Shown piece after piece: positions 46,647-59,872 of a DNA stretch of 64,000 bases. The notes beneath the pieces were generated by a model. That model saw only the letters and a list, made by a program, of their open reading frames with translations. It was not told where the DNA came from and ran no database searches. The position numbers and the translations under genes were made by a program. Position 1 is the stretch's first letter. The number at the start of each line of letters is the position of its first letter. The stretch comes from Hydractinia symbiolongicarpus (taxonomy: Eukaryota > Cnidaria > Hydrozoa > Anthoathecata > Hydractiniidae), in assembly GCF_029227915.1 (NCBI RefSeq), contig NC_079886.1:5642001-5706000 (forward strand), written 5' to 3'.

Positions 46647-48880
46647 CTAGCCATTGAACAAAAAATTAGAAATCGTGAATGATTTCCCTCCTTTAAATGG
46701 CGGTTAAATGAAGTGGGTGAGCATTCTGAAATCTCGAGGAAACTTTTTTCAACAAATGATATGAAATACGTGGTGTTTCTTATTCGTGTAACCGACTTAA
46801 ACACGACGCCTGGTATACGATATAGTTACTCCACTAATGATTCTATTTGAACTAAATGACTGGTTGTTTGTTTTCCTGGCCTAAATAACCAGAGAAATCT
46901 ATATTTTCAAAATTCGTAATTTGCTATGAACTTTTACAACTTGTATTTACAATTTTTTTGTTCTATAATTTCTAATGATATAGAAATAGTAATAATAGAT
47001 AAATAATTAACACCCTTTCACTCTCTTCCCTAAGACAAAAAATATGATTCTAATAATTCTTATCAGCCTAAATTTTACCTGACTAAAGTGGTCCTCACAG
47101 CCTTCTTACAGTATTGACATCAGCCGACATTATTTCCACATAATCAACTAAATGATTTAGTAAACAATAAAATAAACGGAGAAAATTCGTTAGCGCTAAA
47201 ACTTTATTTTTAAGACAGACAGTAATTTTATCGCACATTTCATTACCTGAGACAAAAAAAAAATTATATCTACAATATTTTTGGGCCACATCTCTTGTGG
47301 ACTTGTACACCATATGTTTCTATTAAACTCGTAATGGTTAAGTTTGCGCGGCTTTTGTACTGTTATTGCTCAAACAATTTATGTTTTTCCGGACCAAGTT
47401 TAAAGGGGTCACTGCAAGAATTTAATGACAACAAACTAGACGTTCTGTCGTTTAAAAAACTTTATGCGATGTAACTAGCACCAGTTTTGACATCGAGAAA
47501 GTCAAATCTCGTCAAGGAACTAAGTTTGTTGTTTTTCTTCATGTCATTTGCTTTCGAAATATTTACATGCGCAGATGTCGACAGAGGGGTATCTGTTACG
47601 ACGTTTAAGAGTTGTTTTTAGGAGAGTTGATTTAAAATAACAAAAAATGGGAATGCATGGGGAAGAAATTAACCACTTACTTTAGCTAAGCAAGTTGCGT
47701 GTACTACACCGCCTCCAATGGCCCACATGGGAATGAAACAACTACTTAACAAATATTTAGCCTCAAAAATGCAATGTAATGGCTTTATTGATTCTAATAA
47801 ATGCCTAAACTTCTTGCAAATCGTTATCATTAGCGATAAATTCAAAACCTAAGGCCTCTTATTTTCCGAGTGTATTAGAACCATATCTGTTTTAGGAATA
47901 TATGAGCGATGTGATGAAGCTGGAATAAGGAAATGGCAGGACATTCCAATTTTTTAGGTAAAGTAGAAATCCTAAACAAACCGGTTGCTTATGGCCGGGG
48001 ATACATTTCAAAGATCAAACTGGACAGTAATTTTTGTAACCACTTTTCATAGAAGACACGCTTTTTGGATTTATCGATACACAATTATAAACATAAACAC
48101 TTAACCGGGATGGCAAGTGATAAACTTCGCCAAAAAAATTAATTTTTTAATCTTGTGGACACGTTGTCAAAATAAAGAATAAGTACGCAGTGTGGCGAAC
48201 AGCTGTGGCACGGCTGCTCATCTAGAGCTCATAAAATCTCGCAATGATTTGGCAGACCAACGGGGTATACTGCGTTAGAAAATTGTGGACGGCCTGGATC
48301 TCGACACCTAATATTTTTACTGTATCAAGTTTAATGAAATAGCTAAACAAGGTAAATGGAAATTAAATAATTAGTCTGTTTGTCTAAGAGGTTGTTTTGC
48401 ATGAACAACGCAACGGGACAATTGCCGTAAAGAACGTTTGCCGAAAGGGTCAATTGCCGAGACGAGACGTTTGGTGGAATGATTTTGTTTCACATTTGTT
48501 GGGGATTTTTTTTCAAATAAGATATGTAGAAAGTATGAATAGTTTATTTAAAAACAAAAACACGTCCTGCCTGATCAAGGATTTCGCTTAATTCATGCAG
48601 GATACCGGGACGGGACAAGACAAGACAGCCCCTGAAAAGTAAAAATACCTCAAATTGACGATATTTGATTTTGTAACGTTCCAAATGGAACAAAGGGAAG
48701 TTTGTGTCGGTGCGAAATTCATACTGCTTTAAGGGCAGAAATTTTTGCGAGCAGAAACTTTTTTTCCTTTGAAAATTTAAAACAGAGAAACACAAAAGTT
48801 TTTCACGGAAAAAATACTTCAAGCAAATTTTATTTCCCTCCCTGAAATCCGTTGTTATAAACAAAACGAATGACACATGA
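46647..48880. other. Intergenic, no gene recognised
   Basis: AT-rich. Around 48544-48876 there is an open frame on - (110 codons) without a recognisable family. No other signal was seen. Confidence 0.4.
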
Positions 48881-48989
48881 ATGAATATTATTAATACGTA
48901 TACAATCTTTCCTTCTTACCAATCTGTTACAATAACTTTTGCCTCTGTCTTCCTTTTTACCATACTAAACATTTCTTTAATGTCTTTAT

Positions 48990-49213
48990 TTCCTCCAGTA
49001 CCTATCGCAGCTAAAAAGATTCAAAGCCATTCATGCCGGTTGATTAGCCGAGTTATACAATTACATGACTACTACGAAAGGCAAAAATCATTATCGATGG
49101 TGGCTGGAAAGGTTCCTAAATTTTTGATGCTATTAAACTCGGCTAAGAGAAGATGCCATTTATCGATTCTTTTCGTGACCGACCCAATGGTGGCTGATGA
49201 TTATGACTATTAG
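48990..49213 (+). CDS. Unrecognised short coding-like segment (possible terminal exon)
   Basis: A TTATTTCCTCCAG acceptor-like site at about 49001 precedes an open stretch of about 70 codons. It includes HSCRLISRVIQLHDYYERQ, a basic region, and an acidic end DPMVADDYDY before TAG. Composition is less AT-biased than the flanks. There is no family match and no partner exon was found. Confidence 0.25.
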
Positions 49214-50769
49214 GAAGAAATAGATGTTACATAATTAATAATTTCTACTCGAAATATTTATGGTTGGTGACTGCATAAGTCGCTTATAATATCTAGCTTT
49301 TAATCTTTGATCCAATTATTCCTTGTCACATGTTTCGGTGTAGTGTGGGCGAGTTGTAAACAACAATGACGTTTGCAATATTTTATAAAAACATTTCGAC
49401 ACGAAATAAATTAATCACGAGGGTTAACAGAATTTGTAAGGGTTATACTATTTGAAATATAAGCTTTTTGCTGAAACATGAACAATTTTTTGTGTTCCAT
49501 TTAGCGTGTTCGATTTTGCAATTATATTTTAGTTTAGTTCTTGTAAAAATATTACGAATATTGTTTAAGTTGACATTTAGTTAAATGGCATGACAGTGAA
49601 TTTATATAGAAACTTTTAATTTCGATGGATGAATTTGAAAATATTAAGGCTGTTCCCGTCTAGCGTTCGATATTTTAAAAAGCAACTTGTTTTAAATCAC
49701 TTAAAAATGTCCTTGCTTTTATTAGATATTTAGCTATTTTTTTGTATTGTATAATTTTGTCTGATGATGAATAAATGACTTACTTACTTAGCTACATTTT
49801 ATGTTGGTAAGTAATGTAGCCAACAAGAAAAAAGAATAGATCAAGATTGATTGTATTCTAAGCATACATACATCATCTAAATATTTGCAAGGGTAACATA
49901 GGATAACATATACACCACCTAGCTAAGTCCTAAGTTGTGTAGTAAGTAGAAGGTACTACATCAATGAATCCTTTTAATCAATAACATTTTTACATTTACA
50001 AAGCACTTTGCCATTTTAAGATGTCATGATTTACCACTAATCTTGTTTAATTCATCAGAAATTTTTGCATCCAAAAATTGTCTACCTTTGAAGATGTGTT
50101 TTATAAAAATCAGTTAAGTTCCATTTTCTGCCGTTGCTCTTATTCCAGCAATGCCCGGTCTCATTGTTTTCATAAAAAAGTGTACTACATTACAGAAAAC
50201 CAGGACTCTTCTACGTCTATGGTATTTTTACTGGACGATCCGTGGTAGTGTTTGTCTAGGTTGATGAAAATTGCCCTTATTTTTAGTGACAATCAATGGT
50301 GAAGTGGCGAGCAAAAACTAAAAATGGTTGTTTGTTTGCGAGGTAGTTGGAAAACCGAGTAAACGATTGAGCATTTTTAAATTCATCACTTTGAAATAAA
50401 GCATTATGATAATATTTTAAGAAGTTAAGCTTGTGTCATAACAAGTTTGCATATAGTTTTCATGCTTAATAAGTACGGCTTAGTTAGATGGATACGAGGT
50501 TTTTGCGAATAGACTATAGCCACTTTCTCTTAATGCTGGCTAAGTAGTAGTTTTCCAGTTGTATGTTATAGCTAACGCCTAGTACAATTATTTATAGCTA
50601 TAGTATTAGGTTTCTTAGCTGGTGTTTGTCCTTATTAATTTTATTTGAGTGTTAGACTTCTGAGCATGAATCATGGAAGATGTAGCTAGTCACATAATCT
50701 AAAGCTTTAAGGACAGATTAAGAACACTTACTATACCCGGTCTACAGCAACAAATTTTCGTAAGTAAGT
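49214..50769. other. Intergenic, no gene recognised
   Basis: Contains a TTTCGACACGAAATAAATTAATCACGAGG segment at about 49385, shared with the dispersed repeat R at 33030. Otherwise featureless. Confidence 0.4.
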
Positions 50770-50985
50770 TATTTATGAATTATGTGATTAGCCTTACTAA
50801 TTTTGAGGGACATACCTCGTCAGTTGTTTCAAGAAAGAAACATAAAGACGGTTCTTGAGTGCTTAAACCTCCTTTTTAAACTTCAGAAACTTTTGCAATT
50901 TTTACTCAACTAGACCAGGGCGTGATGTGGGGATCAAGACCACAACCTATCTTCTCTACTGACCACGCTACCAATCCTCAAATGA
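50770..50985 (-). repeat. tRNA-derived SINE
   Basis: On -, the head near 50985 has an A-box-like TGGTAGCGTGGTCAGTAGAG and a B-box-like GGTCTTGATCCCC with CCCACATCACGCCCTGG, typical of tRNA-related SINE heads. It is followed by a body with GTAAAAATTGCAAAAGTTTC. The 3' end is not sharply defined. Confidence 0.6.
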
Positions 50986-52639
50986 CACCATATGTAAATG
51001 ACCAATTAAGATCCTTTTTAAGATAAGCCCTATACCACAATATATAACATCACTTAAAATCAATTTCTTTCAATGGCCGTAAAATGTAGTTTAAAATATT
51101 TGTGGAATGGTGCAGTACAAATGGAGTAATAATAGCTACCAGTAGGCTAGCTAGCTTACATAATATATTTAAAAATCTGTTTAAAATCATGAAGTTTTAT
51201 GTATTAAAAAATCTCTACGATATTGATCAACCGTATGTTCACGTCAACGTGTTAATTTTATACCTTTTTAACAGTACAACCTGGCTGGTTGACAAACAAT
51301 GCGACCTCACTTACCACAAAGTTTTCGAATAAAAACTATAAAAATAACATTTCCTGAAATTCTAAGAGTTCTCTAGCCTCGGTCAGATACGTCCATTGAT
51401 TATAACAGGAAATATCTTTTGACAGAATCCTTTTTTCAGCATTTCTGCGGGTTTTTTTGCTCCATCACCTTTCTTCAAATCAAAATTTTCTGACCAAATT
51501 GCCGTTTCTATTCAAAATACACATCCAATCAAAATTTGTATATCATCAGCCTGGACCAAGGCTATTAATGAACCGTATCGTCAAAATATCATAGACGTGG
51601 AAGAGGTCTGGGATAGAGCTTGAAAGTAACTTGTACCGAAAACACTAGATAAATCCCTTCTGTGTGGTTAAAATTGCGGTTGAGGTTTTAGAGTGATTTT
51701 TTATCAAATAATACGAGAAAGCTGAGAAAACAAAACACGATATTAGAATTAGGGTGATTCAAAAATGTGATATATTTTAAGTACGCCAAGCTATACTTGA
51801 ATCTGATTGTCCTTGCTTTTCCTGACGAACGATTCATTATATTTAGTCTTGATAGTGGCCTTGTAAAATAAGTTGAAGACCCTTCTCTAAATCTTCGGAT
51901 AGGAAAGATTCCGCAATAGAAATCTTAATTTATAATTTATTTCGTCAAATTTTTAGCCTAACTTAATTGTAACACAGAAACGGTATTTAGTTGCGAATTT
52001 AACAATTGCAAATAGGCTTGATGTTTTCTTGTTTACATTTTGTTTAGCTTCTCTTTGATTAATGTTATTTTAATTTCCATCATTCAAATCTTTTAAGCGT
52101 TATTATCTTTTCTTTACAGTTGTTACTACTACACCTAATTGGTTAAATTATCGAGGCTGAGACTTTGTAAACATCTACAAATGCATTTGTCGTTTCTAAA
52201 AAACGTAAAGATTTAATTTAAAATACAAGAAGGATAAATAGGGTATATGATAGAACAAATATTGCTTGTATATTCTTGTTGCTCATCAAATTTATCTACT
52301 TTAGACGATATTTCAGTTGTGTACGCCTCGTGAAATATTTCTTTACCTCCAGTGGACAGTGATTATTCTTCATATTTAACAATGTGGCGTGTAATGTCTT
52401 ATTATCATTCTTTTAATTAAAAGAAGGCTTTTGCGCACATATCAAAATATTCATCGAAAGACTTTAGTATTCTTCCAGTTTCTAGTTTTGTTATTAAAAC
52501 TGTGCTCCTTGTCGCCGCTATATTTTCACTGTAATACATTAAAAAAAGACTTGACTAGATCGTAAGAAAATGTGTACAATTCTTTCTTAACAAACTGCAA
52601 AAGCAGACTAAGTTTTTATTGTAACATTTCTCAGTAGTA
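50986..52639. other. Intergenic, no gene recognised
   Basis: AT-rich. The frame at 51102-51332 has no family match or splice support. Confidence 0.4.
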
Positions 52640-52905
52640 GTTCTTTTGCCATGTGCATAATGTTAGAAGCGATGTCCCCGTCTGTCCTTTTTAAATGTTC
52701 CAAATAAAACCACATTTACAGTACGGAAACACAATCTGTAAATTACATACGCTTTTAAATAACTTTGTATAAAACCGTCGTTTCATTGTTGGTGACGTAG
52801 AACAAAAGACATACTACAGAAACTATTTATTACGTATACATGAAAAAGAACGTTCTTGTCTGAAAGCGTTGTTGTTTGCATTTCGTGTACATTTAATAGC
52901 TAACG
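52640..52905 (+). repeat. Dispersed ~250 base repeat, copy 1
   Basis: Landmarks: TGTTCCAAATAAAACCACATT, AATTACATACGCTTTTAAATA, GGTGACGTAGAACAAAAGACAT, CTTGTCTGAAAGCGT. The same landmarks recur at 63660-63975. Confidence 0.75.
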
Positions 52906-54570
52906 ATCAAATGCAGATCGGAACAGGATTTGAGTATTTAAGTTAGGCGCGGAGAATAGGAAACTATATAAAAATAAATTTTTAATTGTTTGAAGTGTCC
53001 AGCGGACAGCTTAATTTGTTTTATTAAGGGAATTTTTATGTGATTGTTGTTTCTGAAAAAGCTGAGTCACTTTTGAATAGTTCTTCTACAATTGCACATA
53101 ACCTTTAACGGAGGTTAGAACTTAAAGAGTCGTTCAGACACGTGTATATTTTAAGTTGTTCATTTTAGACAAGCATAAACCTTACTGTGACAGATAATAA
53201 AAATAAGTATCCAAAAAACGATTAGAGGCCAAAAATGACATTACGAGATAGGTCTACATCATGAGCTATTCGCAGATTAATCCAGCTGATTTTTTATCAC
53301 TCATTTTGTTAAATCAATCCAAACTAAAATAAAACCCTGAGGATCAGGATTGATTTTAGATTGGATTAAGATCAATAACGTAGTGGAGTGGCGCAAAAGA
53401 GAATAATTATAACTTGATAAAGCTAAATTATTACTTTCCTCCAAGCTACTAAAAAGCGAAAAATTGTGTAAGGAATTTTGTGTTCAGAGACGAAGTTTTA
53501 GCTGGTTGAACCAATGTTTACATATGACTTTAGTTCTTCTTTTCATGCTGTTATCATTATTATTTGTTAAATTTATATGTTTTTTAGTTTGTTTGGTGCA
53601 TTCTATGTACAAAACTAAATCACAAATAATCTACTTAAAATATTTTATAGGTTACTTAAACAGAGTGTTCCCAAACCCCTTTGCCGAGTCAAACTAAATT
53701 TGATATGCTTGCTAATATGCTTGCCTAAAAACATGTATATGTCTTATACTTTTTTACAACTTTAGAAAGGCATGTCACAAATGTTTTATATGTATGCAAG
53801 AATCTGGTTCTCATGATTCATACTAAAATATGAAGAATTAACTTGTGCGCCACACATTTCACGTGTGTTTAATGTAAACAGAGGTTAATCACGAAAACAA
53901 ATCATTGTGAACACTTTTACAAAGCGCCTTCCCTTAGCTGATACTACTTTTGCTGCACTTTCATAATCATGCGAACCTAATTTTGATATTTGTGTGTAGA
54001 AATGGTAAAGAAAAAGTTTTGTCATTTAAACCTTTAAACAGAACAAAAAAGCAAATAAGAATGCTTTTGACCATTTGCATTTTGCAAACATTGCTGACCT
54101 TAGACTTATAAAATCATAAAAGGTAACAATAGGGTTTCCCACTCTACCTACAACTAAAAGGTTTCAGACAACGTAAACAGAATGTACATTGTGTGGGAGG
54201 GTATTACAACTTGGGGATGTTTTTCTTATGAAGCGTTGTAATTACAACTTACATATGTGTAGCGTGATAAGGAAAGTGTGAATTGAAATTACTTTTGTGG
54301 AGAAGGCAATATAGTATGAGAAATGAAAGGAATGCGGAGGAAGTTAATTCAGTCAGATTAAATGTCTCCGTATGATCAGATTAACGTTATTTCCGCTGGA
54401 AGATGTATTGAAATTCCCTAATAATCTCTACACTAATAGCCGCATCCTGTCCATTAAAAATGGTTCACAGCTTCATTCTAAATCTCTAGTAGTATAATTC
54501 TATTACATCATGCTAACAAGCTAAACAATGATATATAAAATGACGATGGTGAATTTCAATGGATTCTTAA
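52906..54570. other. Intergenic, no gene recognised
   Basis: A hydrophobic frame at 53464-53697 lacks an ATG at its start and any recognised family. Confidence 0.4.
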
Positions 54571-54572
54571 CA

Positions 54573-54960
54573 ACTAGTCTATAATAATAATACCCGTATT
54601 CTGTCTGTCTGTGCGCAAGAGAATAAGACTTTGCTGACGAAACAAAAAAAAGAAAAAATGCAATATATTCCTATGTACGCGTATTCCTGTAAATTTTTTA
54701 GAACGTAAAGATCTGTGCATTTTTTAGCGGCTAACGACTACAACCGTGGTCACAATATGTTGGGACAAGACAACGAATTTCGAAGTTCGCCACCACAAGT
54801 AATTGCGTAGGCTCATTCTATATAAGATTCACACTCAAAGTTCAGAGTGGAGTTTTTATTTGGTAAATAAGAAATTCTTAAAATGTGCTAATTGTTGCTG
54901 AGGTCAGCAAGGCCATTAATCACGAATTTCGAGGTCTTCGTGGTCTCCGACGTGAATTAT
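54573..54960 (-). mobile_element. Reverse CTAGT-type element end
   Basis: The + strand reads CTAGTCTATAATAATAATACCCG then TATTCTGTCTGTCTGTGCG, which on - is the CACAGACAGACAGAATACGGG / TATTATTATAGA tail. A GTTGCTGAGGTCAGCAAGG palindrome remnant lies at 54895. The start of the element is not identifiable. Confidence 0.5.
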
Positions 54961-55235
54961 TTTGGTGTGCAGGCGTGCTAAAGAATGTGACTAGCAACTT
55001 TTTAACGCTCTCTGCCTGGCCTACCTGCTTGCACAAGTAGCGACTTTGCAGCCTGCCGACTGCAGAGCATTGACTGTTGGACTGTTTTTTCCACATTTGA
55101 ATAATGAGTAAAAAACTTCCTTAGTCCCAATATTTTTGTCCGCGATTGTAGTCTCTGTAATTATTGTTTTTCTGTCTATACGCAAGAAAACAGCAACTCA
55201 TGGAGACAGTAAATAGTAACCCGACAAAGTTATTT

Positions 55236-56905
55236 TATTTTGTTTAATATTTGTGAATATTTTATTTCAGCTTGCACTAAATCACTACTGTGAATAAATC
55301 ACTTTTACTCGCCTTATTAAATGTAAGTGTCATCAGGATCTTGTTGGAATTGACAGAAACAAAGTTTCTTGCTTCTGCTGACACAACGAGGAAAGCTAAA
55401 AATCAAGGTGCTAATTAAGCATCTATTGACGTTGAATTTCAGTGAAAATAGTCAAAGAAGGCAGAAAACAATAAAAAAGATAATTAAATGTAACCTTTCT
55501 GAAACTGTCAGCTCTGGTCAGTTTCTTTTTAGAAAATTGTTTAGGCATTAGATATTTTTTGAAGATGTCATCTATACGTTGATTATTCAGGAACGGGTAG
55601 GTTGATGCTGTAATGACGTCAGTCCAATGCATTAATAATGTGTCGGATGTTAAGAATGCTAAAAAATAAGACATTCATTTTCGGCTACTTGAAAGGAAAG
55701 TAAATACTTCTTTTACGTCACACACACACGCAAGAATTGTTATCGGCGTTATTTAAGTGAAACCGTCTTTGATTCGAAGTTTAAATATTTTTCTTGAAAA
55801 TGTTTCAGTCGTTGTTGTTTGTTGCATATGCTTTTAATTTGTAAGATTGGCAAAAACCCTAGTAGTGAAAACTTGTGTTCGTTATTATTAGGAACTCTAT
55901 CTGCAGGATTATTTTTAAATTTTTAGTAACACTATAAATAGAAAACAACAGACTGTAGCGACCAATTAATCTTGCAGGATTCCTAGAAAATAATGGGTGA
56001 AGATATGCCTGAAAATTGGTAAAGTCTGCTCCTAAACAGAAGATAGTGGTTGTGAAAAAAAAAAAAGAATTCCAATGGATTTTTTTTTATTTCTAGAAAT
56101 TTATAAATTAGCGCAAATAGCTAATTGGGCCAAATTGGCCTATATTGGACTTTGTAAATCTCCCAATTTGTATTGTTAAATTATTGATTTCCTCAACACT
56201 CTATATTATATTACCGTATACGTCTCTCTGTCACGCATAGTGGTTACTGCAGTAGCAAGACACAAAATGTGGTAAATAAATTGCCGGCGAACCAGTGGAT
56301 TTATCCACGTACCACTGAATAGTATCTGTAAATTTTCTGCTGTTTACTGCCCAAATATCCAGCCTGCTTTTTGTTAAATGTTAAATGCTCACTGTAAGTA
56401 CAGAAAAATAGTCTGTAAACTGTTCTACATATCACTAACACTTGTACATAGTGTTAGAAAGCGGTATGAATTATAAAAACCTTCCAAAAGTGTAAAAAAA
56501 AGGAGAAAACATAGAATAAAAAGAGACTAAGGAAAAAAAGCAGAAACTACTTTCATGGTATATATTTCCTTACTACTAGCTTTGTAAACCATTTTAACTT
56601 TAAAATATTTACTATAAATCCTCCCAAATATGTTTTTTCTCTTTTTTGATGTTCAACATTTGTTTATTTTTATTCGACAATCATCTATTATTTGTGTATG
56701 ATTTAGGATTTATATAGTGCATGGCTTGGTATCCATTAAAGAATATATTTGCGCAGCTATAAACGAACATTAGATACTCAATCTAAACGATGATCCCATC
56801 CAAGAAATAATAGACAGGGTATATCCCTCGATAGTTGTGAGGCTAGCCATGTAAAATGTGCACATCTATCTATCTATTTTATTTATACCGTGATCAATAG
56901 AATGC
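55236..56905 (+). repeat. Dispersed repeat R, copy 2
   Basis: Landmarks in order: TTTAATATTTGTGAATATTTTATTTCAGCTTG, AAATCACTACTGTGA, CATCTATTGACGTTGAATTTC, GTCAAAGAAGGCAGAAAACAAT, TTGATTATTCAGGAACGGGTAGG, AATGACGTCAGTCCAATGCATTA, TCGGCTACTTGAAAGGAAA, ACCGTCTTTGATTCGAAGTTTAAA, and an end near CACATCTATCTA. It matches the copy at 60345-61565 throughout. Its length of about 1.7 kb is greater, because of extra internal sequence near 56060-56400. Confidence 0.75.
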
Positions 56906-58476
56906 AACATCCCAGGCCTAGCTAAATTAGTGATATACATAGCATAGATGATTTTATGCTTCATTTACTTATCATGAATGTAACTATTTTGTCTATTTGG
57001 TACTGTTTAGCCAGTTTTCTTTTGCTCAAAGTAATAAAATGATCATCAGCTTGATGAATATAATGAAGAATACATAGCTCTTTTAAATCAAATGAAATAA
57101 TTTATGCGCTTTGATTTTAATAAAAAAAGAAATGAATAAAGATCTGGCTCTTTCTTTTTTCGACTAGCTACTGTCAAAAACAACTATTAGCAATAAATTT
57201 CTTAAAAGAGGAATCGAGTAGAAACGACCATGAAACAACACAGTGGCAAATATTAAGTGTAAATATTAGAATATCCCACTACTTGAATCACATCGATTTC
57301 TGTATAGAATGTTCTACATCGGGTTTAAAGACAACTACAGATTTTATTTTTATAAAATACTACATGTGAATATATAATTTATAAGTCTTACATACCATAA
57401 CATTGAGATTTAATTTGAAATTTCAGGATAATCAATGATCCCTCCAAATTCCTTGGTTTTTAAGGTCTATCTCAAACTTTAGTACATTCCAAGTTATTTG
57501 AAAGCCTATGTATGTTGCCACAGCCCCTAGGCTTTTTGTTTACGCTCATTTTATTTTATTTTTTTTAGATAAGAAATTAAATAACAAATTTTAGTGTTAT
57601 CACAGTGAAGCAAAATTTATTAAAGAGGAAGTTTGATCAAAAATTATAGTTTCATAATTAATAGTCAAAAAATACAACGCATACGATAATTCTTTTTAAG
57701 TAAAACCCTTTTTTTCTGCAATAATCTGTGTTAACAATGCGTAAAAACCCCTTTCGCAATTGACCGCTTTACATTTTTACAAAGGCTGGATCAAGTTTGA
57801 ATGTTGACGTTTTACAGTTCAAAAAGCGAAGTTCGGTGTAGGGATTAGGTGTAATCACATGAAGAAGTATTTTGTCAATATATTTTTATTATTTCAATAT
57901 GCCAAACTATGCTGCCATCGGCACAAATCGAAGTAGTGATAATAAAAAGACAGAAAAAGATAAGGAAAGCGAGAAAAATAAGGTGGTGAAACAAAAGCTG
58001 ACGACAAAAGACGAAGATAATAATGAAAGCAAAATTTGGGTAGTATTTTATTACATTCCCAGTCCGAAAAAAATAAAGAGCTTCGAAAAATTTTTTTCGT
58101 GTTTAGTTATATATTGTTTTCCTAAAAAGAAAAACCATGAAAACCCCCTTCTTTGATTTCTGAGCACACGTTCTCATTCGATTCGTAAAGCTGAATAAAT
58201 TAAAAAAAACCACCGTTGTTTTTTTTGGTAATATTGTTTTGGCGGTAGCAAATGATGCCGATTAAAATATGTGCGAGAGTTGAGTTGAATGATTTTGAGA
58301 TAAAACTCATGTTAGGCAAAATATTTAAAAGAAGTTTTGCGTCAGTTGTCGTACTCGTAAGCATTTTCTTTGTTTATTAACGCGAAGACTAATATATAAA
58401 GGGAATATGCAGAGTTTTGTTATGGTTTTAAACAGGAAAAGAAAATTATGTTTGCCTAACTTTATGTTTATTTTAC
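56906..58476. other. Intergenic / intron sequence, no gene recognised
   Basis: A Lys/Glu-rich frame at 57872-58156 on + has no supported family. If the - strand exon at 58477 is real, this stretch would hold its intron or following exon; none was identified. Confidence 0.4.
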
Positions 58477-58671
58477 CTTCGAAATGATTGTCAGGAATTT
58501 GATTTGTATCCCTGCAACACAAGCTTTCACTGTACAACTCCATCTCTGTCCAGTGACCATCGCATTGGCACCAGTCATTGTTGCCAATCTTAGGAACTTC
58601 TTCTTCTTCCTCATCACTCTTGGAACTACACGTTTCTAGTTTGTTCAATTCTTCCAAAAAAAGTTCTGGTT
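58477..58671 (-). CDS. Exon encoding a P2X7-tail-like cysteine domain (partial gene)
   Basis: On -, a strong acceptor (TTTATCCACTCTCAG) precedes 195 bases that end at TTCGAAG/GTAAAAT. The frame has an acidic run (SDEEEEEVPKIG), then NDWCQCDGHWTEMELYSESL, then a CC-containing end and IPDNHFEG. WCxC, the second Cys pair and the EMEL..ESLCC pattern resemble the zinc-binding C-terminal domain of P2X7, which in cnidarians also occurs in stand-alone proteins. This domain recognition is from pattern memory, not a search. No start exon and no 3' exon could be located, so the gene may be partial or the exon isolated. Confidence 0.55.
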
Positions 58672-58979
58672 CTGAGAGTGGATAAACAGATATGTCATCA
58701 TTTTATGTCCGTTAGAACTTGAATCGCTTCGAATTGGTTCCATTGCTTACAAAATTAACACTGGATATTCAAAGAAGTAATTTGTTAAAGATTTGAAAAG
58801 AAATATAGGTAAAAAAAAGTAGATTCTTCTAGCAAACTGTGTAGCCTGTGTTGTGAAAGTTTTACACAATGCAATGTTTTGAACTGTGAACGTCATAGCT
58901 GAATTAGAACCCAGTTTTTTTTCTCACGCGGTTTTTCAAAAACTGTTTTTTCTTTGATTTTTAAAATTTTTAATACTTC

Positions 58980-59850
58980 CTCGTTAATTCGGTAAATTTA
59001 TCCCAAATTTCCCTCTCAACCATGTCAATACTATAACATATTTAGCTATGTTTTTTTAAAAAACAATTTTCAACAAGTGCTTTAATATTCCAAATAATGT
59101 TTTGTATTTTTCTGCTTACAAACCACCATAACTGGATAATTTTCAAAAAAGCTACCGCTTATCGAAACTTCGACACGTAGCATTTTGTTAGTTTAAAATA
59201 AATCTTCTTATCCAAATACAACAAGACGTATGATATACGCAAACAACCTCGCGAATAAAGTTTACAAAAAGCTGTCTATCAAATTGGGATTTTTGTTACG
59301 AAGTTAGACACGACATATTTTACTATTCAGATACGCAATAATATTTGTTACACTCTTATTTTTCAAAATTGATTTGTGAGACCTTCCTGAACGGAAAATT
59401 CCTCGAACTTTTAATTTTCGATGGGTCCGTCTTGGGTGAACCAACTGACAGGAAGAAGAAAGACCACAAACCCACAAACCCCCAAATTTGCGAAATTCAT
59501 TAATTCAGTTAATTCTGCCTACATTCACTTTTAAAAAGTTTGGTGGAAACACCTTTATTTACTAGTTAGTTAAACAAAGTGTTTTGAACACTTGTCTTAT
59601 CTTTTTAAGAAAGAAAAAAGAAAAAAAAAGTAAAAATAGTTACCAAGATGAGATTCGAACACACGACGACTCCCGTGTCGGTGCTCAGAGAGGCAAAAAT
59701 TTCCATTCTTGTAGGACACATTTGCGTTTTAATACAAGCTCACGAGCTTGTAATGAGTCTTAAATGTTTTTTTAAAAAAAATATTTTATCTTCAACAAGA
59801 CCTCTTAAATAGGAAAGATACGGTGGCATGCATTTGCCAAAAAATTCTTA
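58980..59850 (+). repeat. Dispersed repeat S, longer copy
   Basis: Landmarks: GGTAAATTTATCCCAAATTT, TAACATATTTAGC, GTGCTTTAATATTCCAAA, ACCGCTTATCGAAACTTCGACACG, TAGCATTTTGTTAGTTTAAA, and near the end AGTCTTAAATGTTTTTTTAAAAAAA, GACCTCTTAAATAGGAAAG. The same landmarks, with about 500 internal bases missing, recur at 61610-61950. Confidence 0.7.
59640..59700 (-). repeat. tRNA-like scrap (B box and anticodon-arm-like part)
   Basis: On - it reads a CCGAC/GTCG-type stem around ACGGGAG, then GTGTTCGAATCTCATC, a good B-box-like sequence. No intact A box or acceptor stem pairing was found, so it is a SINE or tRNA remnant at best. Confidence 0.4.
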
Positions 59851-59872
59851 CTCCTTTAATTTTTGTAATCAA

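Noticed and set aside
48544-48876. 110-codon frame on - ending with a VFVFK stretch
   Set aside because: No family, no splice motifs, and low-complexity AT-rich translation.
53464-53697. Hydrophobic 77-codon frame suggesting a membrane protein
   Set aside because: It does not start with ATG, AT-rich DNA commonly gives hydrophobic frames, and no partner exon or family was seen.
57872-58156. Lys/Glu-rich 94-codon frame opening near MPNYAAIG; considered as a THAP-type zinc finger
   Set aside because: The N-terminal resemblance lacks the required C2CH cysteines and histidine, so the similarity is not meaningful.
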